Source of the DNA: Anthonomus grandis grandis | Lineage: Eukaryota; Arthropoda; Insecta; Coleoptera; Curculionidae | Length of the DNA stretch: 64,000 nt | Direction of reading: 5' to 3' | Assembly: GCF_022605725.1 (NCBI RefSeq) | Contig: NC_065549.1 | Location: 16,840,114 to 16,904,113, forward strand | The notes under the pieces: model-generated | What the model saw: only the letters and a program-made list of their open reading frames with translations | What the model was told of the DNA's origin: nothing | Database searches by the model: none | Translations under genes and position numbers: made by a program | In this document: positions 57,230 to 64,000 of the stretch, piece by piece | How the letters are laid out: each line of letters begins with the position of its first letter | How positions within the stretch are numbered: position 1 is the stretch's first letter

Positions 57230-58800
57230 GGTCTGGCTCATGTTATTATACTTTTTATTCTATCTCCTTGAAAATCACCGAGTTAATATCCAAGGCCAGG
57301 CGTATAGCAAACATAGCAAAAACAATTAGGCCAGTTAGTATGACGTAATTTTCGTTGAAAAGCATAAAAAATATTATAGCTGAGCATATAAAAAGGGAAG
57401 CCCTCACTCTACGACGTCTAAATGAACCTCGGCGTGCATACCAGGCAGGTCAATCAACAAACTTAGCTCTTAACAATCTTGTTTCCAGCAACAGTCGATT
57501 GTTAAAGATCTTGCAGCCTTCCTAAACATTCCGAGGGGGTATTCAACAATGCTCTGCGAAATTCTCTCTATAAACCGTGACTAAATTGAAGCAAAGCTGG
57601 GTGGCAGAAGAATAGGGCTTCACGAGAATACCTATAAGGAGGGATTCTTTCCCCTCTTGTGTGGTCCCGTCTTATCGATTGTCATCATTCAAAAATAAGA
57701 GGTAGACTTTCAATTATACACTAATTATCTAGTAATCCTACTCAAGGGAGATAATGAAGACATAATCTTTTTGATCGCCCAAGAGGTGCGAATAGGAAGA
57801 AATAACGACGGCTACCCTGGCAGTGCTACACGGCCTAACTTCCTTGCATTTCTACGTACAGAGAGAGGCCACATATAGGCTATATCATGCATCAAACCAC
57901 AAGCCAAGTTCCCAACACCTGACACTAGAATGAAGCCAATAAGGTTTTCGAGCAAAATGTGTAACCAAAAATCTTTGCAAATGCCCTCTAATAGCATGCT
58001 AAGAAAGACAACATAACCAGATTCTTCACAGTTATCATTCGTAACCGGAAAACGTGGAAACATAGCAAAATATTGCTGGAAAAAGCCGACATTCATGTAA
58101 CACTAACTGCTCCAACACTGATTAAGGGATCTGATATGGTACAAGCCAGGGTTAAAGCAATTCAATTTAGTAATTACCCTTGGCAAACTCGAGACGATAT
58201 GTTAGATTACGCAAGGTGGCTGGCAGAACAGCACTAAAATACAAAAATATTAATATCAACTTAAAAAGTTCGCCAGCCTAAAAGTGCTAGAATCAACACG
58301 TGCACGTCTAGAGCGGTGTTAAACTGGAAATAAGCCAAGCCCTAAGTATGATAAAGAGAAATATTTAGATTTCTTATCAACCAAAGACAAGGTTACAGAC
58401 CACATTTTGTCACTCAAAGAATTCTAACCTTAACATCTCTCTTTATTTTGGAAACGTTTTCTATAATTTTTAAGAATCGCGATCAGCTTCAGGGTCCTAC
58501 CTATGTGTCTCATATGGAGACTGCGGACACTGGACTTGAAAGAAATAAAAAGCGACTAGAAGGGTCTGAAGCCAAGAAAGACCTTATAGGCTCAGCACAA
58601 GCGTTAGGCATTACATACTATACAGCAAAACTCAAAATCTGCACCAGAACGAAAGAAAAATCCAAACAATATTTAAACAGATTACTAGATCTTGCAAAAG
58701 TGGTAATACCGAATCTCACAAGAAGTTTAAAAGACACCATTAGGTAATTAAATAAGAAGCACTTGAACGCCCTAATGGGTGTGTATACTGGCCAGTTAAA
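57230..58800 (+). pseudogene. Jockey-type LINE: reverse transcriptase and RNase H region
   Basis: Frame-shifting plus-strand reading: HIKREALTLRRLNEPRRAYQ then AGQSTNLALNNLV (the HAYQxGRSTETALHxLV box), FNNALRNSLYK after a decayed GAFDN motif, and GGILSPLVW-like and DFQLYTNYLVILLKGDNED (the YADDxVxLLKG catalytic box, Asp pair lost). Then SDMVQARVKAIQFSNYPWQT and RDDMLDYARWLAEQH. A 99-codon ORF (58448-58747) includes HMETADTGLERNKKRLEGSE. The end reads KKHLNALMGVYTGQLKLRYH, the RNase H C-terminal LNxxxGVYTGHxKLRYHL segment. Many stops; the 5' part is absent. Confidence 0.75.
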
Positions 58801-58839
58801 ACTAAGATATCACATATGATATATTGATATTAATTACAA

Positions 58840-59150
58840 TGGAATTTAGATTGCTGAACATTGAAAAGTTGGAGACTCAACGTAAAAACTACGATATTGT
58901 CGCAACATACAAGTTTCTTAACAATGTAATACAGTCTCCTGAGTTGTTGTGTCAGCTTAAGTAAAATGTTCCTCCTACTACAGTGCTCAGACAGACTAGA
59001 TTATTTGACCTTGAACAACATCGTACACTGTATGGTGAAAACTGCAATAAATAGAAGGATGATTAAATTAAATAGTGTCAGTATAGATTTGTTTTATTGT
59101 TCTCTGAGTTCACTTCAACGAATTTTAAAATCTGCTTAAGTGCAATATAA
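58840..59150 (+). pseudogene. LINE C-terminal fragment inserted in the first LINE
   Basis: EFRLLNIEKLETQRKNYDIV, ATYKFLNNVIQSPELLCQLK-stop-NVPPT and NSVSIDLFYCSLSSLQRIL match the tail of CR1/jockey-type LINE polyproteins (LxxLExRRxxxDxxxxYKxLNxxIxSPELL). It splits the host LINE between GQLKLRYH (58805) and DEEIIKHILCKCPAL (59320). Confidence 0.7.
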
Positions 59151-59309
59151 TTTTATATCTTGACTTTGCTTAAAGTGTGTCTTCTTTTCTATTGTAGTTA
59201 CTTTGTTTTAAATCATTGTTGTCCTTATATTTTATTTAATTTTATTGCTGTTACCTGTTATCTGTTTTTTATGCTAGATATTTAATGATACTACTAATAC
59301 TTCAAGTGC

Positions 59310-59550
59310 AATATACATGGAGGACGAAGAAATTATCAAACATATTCTATGCAAATGCCCAGCACTAAACTAGGCAGATCATCCTTGGGACTGCTTTAGC
59401 TTAAGCAAGAGATACTAAAAACACTTGCCACAATCAACTTTAGATCCCCAAGACTTGCAAAGGCAGACTTGTTAAGCAAAATGTAAATATGTGTGAGCTA
59501 TAATAGACCAATGAGTCGTAGTGGAGGGCTATCGGTCGACTATATACAAT
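59310..59550 (+). pseudogene. 3' end of the interrupted LINE
   Basis: MEDEEIIKHILCKCPALN is the C-terminal CCHC-like box (ExETxxHILCxCPAL) that normally directly follows the KLRYH segment ending at 58805. Remaining codons run to about 59485, then a 3' UTR ends near AATAAAG at 59549. Confidence 0.75.
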
Positions 59551-59558
59551 AAAGCTAA

Positions 59559-59690
59559 CTTGATACTCTTTTGACTCTGGTGCATACATTTCGAGAGAAC
59601 GCTTTCATGACTCTCGGAAGGAATCCAATCCTATCGCAAAATCAACAGCATTACTTATATGCAACAAAACTCATTCATTAACGCGATTTG
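59559..59690 (+). repeat. Direct repeat, copy B
   Basis: Second copy of the sequence at 56466-56616, immediately after the LINE 3' end. Confidence 0.65.
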
Positions 59691-60250
59691 GATTAGGAGC
59701 CATGTTGTACTTAACATTTTTTAACCCCTATTCATTAGTTCATTTAGGCACAACAAAAAAAAGGCAATTTTTACTTGGCTATCGACAACGGGTGGCCCAA
59801 ATCCTCGTATTAAAAGCACTCGGCGAAGTCTAACAAATAGGGAATTTTTCCCTCAAATGTCACCGGGAGTAAATCCTATTCGCTTTTTCGCTTTTTTTTT
59901 TTCATTTGCCACTTTTGGTTCCCAGATTACGGGCTTTGAAAAGGGGATATTCCGGATCGTGTTAGAGCACAAAAGTTGCTAAAATTAGAGATTTGGATTT
60001 AACGAAACTTGCTGTAGCAGCAAGAGATTAATTAAATTATTTTTTTTCTTTGTCAAATAGAATATAAGCAATATTATTATACTAAAGGAGAAAAGTTGAT
60101 TAGAGTATTTTTTGCCCCAGATATCCTTTAATAAAAAATATGCCATTACTTGCTATTAACTTCCTCTTTATCATGCTAAGCATTTCAATCTCCTACAAGC
60201 GGGTATAGTTTTACAATCTTTTCGTGTATATGTCATTGTGTCTATAGCAA
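59691..60250. other. No recognised gene
   Basis: Contains a GC-richer patch at 59790-59960 without an ORF. Confidence 0.4.
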
Positions 60251-60252
60251 TA

Positions 60253-60285
60253 TACAGGGTGTCAGGAAAGTTAACGGTAATACTG
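60253..60285 (+). repeat. Solo Tc1/mariner-type terminal repeat
   Basis: TACAGGGTGTCAGGAAAGTT preceded by TA. No partner was found in the remaining sequence. Confidence 0.45.
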
Positions 60286-60697
60286 AAGGGGCTGATGAAG
60301 CAACTCATAAGCACCCAGAAAAACATAAAATGACCTTAGTAAAAAATCGATGGTTTTCGAGATATTGGCACTTTAGTGGAAGTCACCAAAATCCTACTCT
60401 TGGATCAGATTTTCGATTGTCAGGCCTTAAAAATAGATTTTTTTAGAATCTATTTTTAGCTATGCAACACTGAATAGCCATTTTACTGATCAAAGACAAA
60501 CATTAAACTAAACGGCAACTGCTAACAAATTCTTCAAATAATTTTTTCTTAACCTGCTAATGGTTATGCAAATTGTTGCAATTTCTATTTTTACTTTCAT
60601 TAAATAAAGACATAGTAAAATTTAAATCATTACATTTTGTCTGGAATGAACATTTACTGCTTTTTTTAAGAACTTAAACCTGTATTTCTTTTTTTTA

Positions 60698-61015
60698 CAC
60701 TTTATTGCCACAAAACATGCAATTTAGTTAAAAGCTTCTACCCCGACCCCCGCTTTTTAATTTCTTTCGTAAAAATAAATAAAACAAAAGAAAAAACCCT
60801 TCACTTTTAAATTCATTGCTTATAACCGCCTTAAATAAATTATTCAAAATCTGCTTCTGCAAGAAATTTTTTAATTAAAACGACTCGTTTTTAAGAAATT
60901 GCCAGTCATCAGAATTATCATATTTAAGCCTACTTCGACTGTTAAAATTGGGTTGTTTACATAACAAAGAAAGGGTAAAGTGAAACTGTCGGTTGGAAAT
61001 AATTGAAGTCAAAGA
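60698..61015 (+). repeat. Dispersed AT-rich repeat, copy 2
   Basis: Begins CCACAAAACATGCAATTTAG. It shares CTCGTTTTTAAGAAATTGCC and GGTTGGAAATAATT with copy 3, and similarity to copy 3 continues with gaps to about 61190. Confidence 0.75.
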
Positions 61016-61694
61016 TATATTTAATTAAATAAGCAGTTTTAAGAAAATATATATCATTTATATACTATTAGCTAACATCTTTATTATAGTTAAATTATAT
61101 AGTACAAAATTTAAAAAAAAAAAATAACAATATCATAAAAAGAATTTAATAAACAAGTAATCAAACCCATTTTAGTTATGCTTTACAAAATAACATTAAA
61201 ATAACATTTTATGAATATCCTAGTAAATTTTTGTAAATTTTTCTATAAATGATAGGAAATATAATATTAGATATTTTTTAAACTATAATTGAAGCTTTAA
61301 AACCAGACAATATAAATACTACTTGTTATTACTTGTTACTTTTTAAAAAACTACAATCAGGGGATAAGGAATAAAAAGTTACATTTTGTAAATAAACTAT
61401 GCAATTATATAATATAATAGAAATACTTGCTAAGATGCTTATTTTTGTAATGTATTCACTCAAAGAGAACCAATTTATATTTATTCTGTTGCATCATTCT
61501 TTCCGAATCCTAGGATTTAGGCTTTTAGAAAATAATATAGTAAACTTAACAAAATTTAACTTATTTATACATGACGGTTGTTCAAGAAAATTTGAAGATC
61601 AGCTTTTTATGAAAATCCAATAGCACGCCCACAATAATTTTCTTACCTTAAATCTTTTGTTTTTTTTTAATATAGCGATCTAAATTTAAAAAAA

Positions 61695-61818
<124 letters not shown>

Positions 61819-61847
61819 CTAACTGTTAAACTACAAAAAAATTACTG

Positions 61848-62115
61848 CTCCTAGCAACGCGACCCACGTCGCTAAAAACTCATTTTATAATTTAATTTAT
61901 AAAAACAAATAAAACAAGGGAAAAAAGACTTGTCAATTCAGTGATGTTTTAAATAAATTATTTAAAACCTGCTACTACAAGAAAATTTTTAATTAAAGAG
62001 CTCGTTTTTAAGAAACTGCCAGTCATCTTATTTAAGTTTGCAAATGTTGAAATTGGCTTATTTGCATAACAGAAGAAATGATAAAGTAAAGCTAAAGGTT
62101 GGAAATAATTAAAGC
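61848..62115 (+). repeat. Dispersed AT-rich repeat, copy 3
   Basis: Matches copy 2 from the CTAGCAAC block through GGTTGGAAATAATT. Its beginning is interrupted by the TA tract. Confidence 0.75.
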
Positions 62116-62119
62116 CAAA

Positions 62120-62710
62120 AGAAATTTAGTTTAAGAGATAATATTTAATAAATAAAAATAACATAGTATAACGCCTCCATTAAATTATATGACAGGTAGT
62201 TTTAAATTAATCGAAAGAGTTTACTAAAAAAGTAATCATACCTCTTTAAGTTATACATTACAAAATAACATATAAGTAAATAGCAAAAGAATAACAAATA
62301 TAGATAGTAGTCATTTTAAAGAATTTAATAATAACTTAGTAGGTTCTTCTATATTCGTATGTTGTTTTTAGAAATAAAAATCAAAATATTTTTATTAATT
62401 TGATTATTTCTAATATTAGGAACTTTAGAAAATACATTCTTAATTTATAAAATATTTTTTTTACTCGATAAGTTAAGTAGGCGAGTTTACTTGTTATCTT
62501 AGAAAAACGATTATGGACCAAAAATTAAAGTTCATCCAAATTTAAAGGAAATATAAATATAATCAATTTTTATTAAAAATATAAATATTAATGTATTGAT
62601 GTATTGGAGGGACGTAAATCTCTACATTTTTCGCGAAACACACACATAATATTCATAAAAAATAAAATGTGTGGGCTAGCATATTAAAGAATCACATTAT
62701 TGGGTCTCTC
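62120..62710. other. No recognised gene
   Basis: Part continues the repeat (a CAAAATAACAT block near 62268); otherwise AT-rich. Confidence 0.4.
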
Positions 62711-62714
62711 TTTT

Positions 62715-63112
62715 TAGGCCAAAATTTGACAGGGGACCTTTACTTAAACATGTTGAAAAATGCAATAGAACCACTGATCCTTAAGATAATTGAAGACAAT
62801 CCTCATGAATTTGAGATGGAAACAGTTTTTCAATAAGGGTCACCGCCTCACTTTAGCAGAAATGTTTGAGAATATTTGACTAATACGTACCCTAATTTAT
62901 GGATGGTCCTCGAGGGCCTACCGAGTAGCCAGCCAGGTCGCTCGATCTTACCTCTGGACTTTTTTTTATGCGGCTACGTCACCGAGCCAGAATCTTCGAT
63001 CTATGTCAAAGCATAATTGATGCATGTCGCAATATTGATGTTGGCGCTTTCCAAAATGTTTCTGAAGAGTTCTCCAATAGATTATTTTACTATCTTGAAG
63101 TGATATAGTTAC
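62715..63112 (+). pseudogene. DD41D transposase C-terminal half
   Basis: QNLTGDLYLNMLKNAIEPLI (strand before the second Asp), a damaged FQ-stop-GSPPHFSRNV box where the Asp should be, then EYLTNTYPNLWMVLEGLPSS. LPLDFFLCGYVTEPESSIYV (third Asp box) and a tail resembling NVSEEFSNRLFYYLEV follow. The best match in wording is the element at 562-1716. The N-terminal half is absent. A GC-rich 3' UTR-like piece with GCCATTTT repeats follows to about 63360. Confidence 0.75.
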
Positions 63113-63830
63113 AATGATGTGTTACAAGTTTAATTATTTTAAATGAAACTTAAAATGCGAAAAATAAGATTTTAAAAGGCTGCCATTTTGGTATGGGTAG
63201 AAGTAATGACATAATCTTTTAGGACCATAAAGCATTCAGTGAGAGCTTTTAAACGATGTATCGCATGACCCCCCTCCCTATTTAATTTTATTTTCAAAAA
63301 TGGCGTCCCGCCGCCATTTCTTACTAGACCTAAGTACTTGGTTTTAAAAGTCATCACAAAACTGCCTATGAAAAAATATTTCTTTAATTGTATAGTTCCT
63401 CCCCAACCATGAGATCAGAATAATAGAAGATAAGAAGAAAATCATTAATGTCGCAGAATTTTCCAGTCATAGATATATTGTTTTTTACCTTTAATAGGAC
63501 ATAGGAGGTAGTGCATCAGACAGGTATAAAAATTAATTATAATTAATTATAGTTAAATTATTAAAATAGGAAAAAACTCGAGTGACGATGTCATTGTAGG
63601 ATAATATGGTCTTGAAAAGTGTAATGAAATAGAAAAAGTTAGGAAAAAAGAATATTAATAATTTTCTTATTCTTTTTTGTAAATATTGAATTATGCTGAA
63701 GAATTATGCGAATATATATTATGGTATAAAGTTATTATTACGTTTTATATAGATTTTTTAAAATATTACAAAACACTTGTCTAATTGTAAAACTAGCTCC
63801 CTTTATGCACTTAATTTTATTTATTGTTTC

Positions 63831-64000
63831 ACTTTTTTACCACAAAACATACATTTTAGTTAAAAGCTTCTAGCAACCTCCAATCGTTAGCAACTCATTT
63901 ATAATTAATTTCATGTAAATGAATAAAATAAACCAAAGCCCCTTTACTTTTGATTTTAATTCTGACTTAAATAAATTATATGGGTAAATATATATTAAGT
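63831..64000 (+). repeat. Dispersed AT-rich repeat, copy 4 (cut by window end)
   Basis: Starts ACCACAAAACATACATTTTA and AGTTAAAAGCTTCTAGCAAC, as in copy 2, and runs off the window. Confidence 0.7.

Noticed and set aside
60288..60330. CTGATGA near the solo TIR at 60253
   Set aside because: No GAAA core within helix distance.

Overview
This is a eukaryotic window, almost certainly from an insect. It is AT-rich, has long (ATT)n and (TA)n microsatellites, and carries intron-containing DNA transposons, jockey-type non-LTR retrotransposon relics, a Penelope-like element, PIF/Harbinger, piggyBac, hAT and many Tc1/mariner copies. The mix fits a transposon-rich insect such as a beetle, but the species cannot be fixed from sequence alone. 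No multi-exon host gene is recognised. The best host-gene candidates are a 129-codon intronless ORF with a TATA box (15325-15714), a possible single exon (32828-33022) and a 281-codon open DDE-domain ORF (50136-50981).

Layout. 0.1-2.6 kb: a DD41D Tc1/mariner-type element whose two ends are long inverted arms, each carrying the 3' end of the transposase gene. 4.4-7.2 kb: reverse-transcriptase relics and an (ATT)n tail. 8.7-12 kb, 17.06-21.14 kb and 29.82-32.63 kb: three members (e1, e3, e2) of one intron-containing DNA-transposon superfamily. All three are transcribed leftward, have unrelated terminal inverted repeats, and carry family-specific short repeats next to the transposase start. 15.3 kb: the small intronless gene. 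16.2-17.0 kb: a fold-back element. 21.9-25.0 kb: a PIF/Harbinger element (MADF-type ORF1 and DDE_4 transposase) nested with DD41D mariner remains. 26.8-28.1 kb: two leftward LINE relics. 28.6-29.7 kb: another DD41D transposase.

34.4 kb: a TATA/initiator promoter-like segment, followed by a broken hAT transposase (35-36.7 kb). 37.8-41.5 kb: a Penelope-like element with YVDD reverse transcriptase and GIY-YIG endonuclease in head-to-head inverted arrangement. Each arm ends in a hammerhead-ribozyme motif, and one arm also contains a tRNA-like segment with A box, B box and T-tract. 41.6 kb: a Tc1 relic. 45.5-48.05 kb: a piggyBac element flanked by TTAA with two of three catalytic aspartates lost. 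51.6-52.3 kb: an internally deleted mariner. 52.6-54.5 kb: a Tc1 element with an almost intact DD34E transposase and ~330 bp inverted arms. 57.2-59.55 kb: a jockey-type LINE interrupted by another LINE fragment. 60.7-64 kb: a dispersed AT-rich repeat in several copies, with one more DD41D transposase relic.

The window therefore reads as a layered graveyard of mobile elements, with each transposase degenerate or lacking at least one feature needed for activity. The most notable signals are the hammerhead/tRNA-like Penelope arms and the three-member transposon superfamily with subterminal motif arrays.
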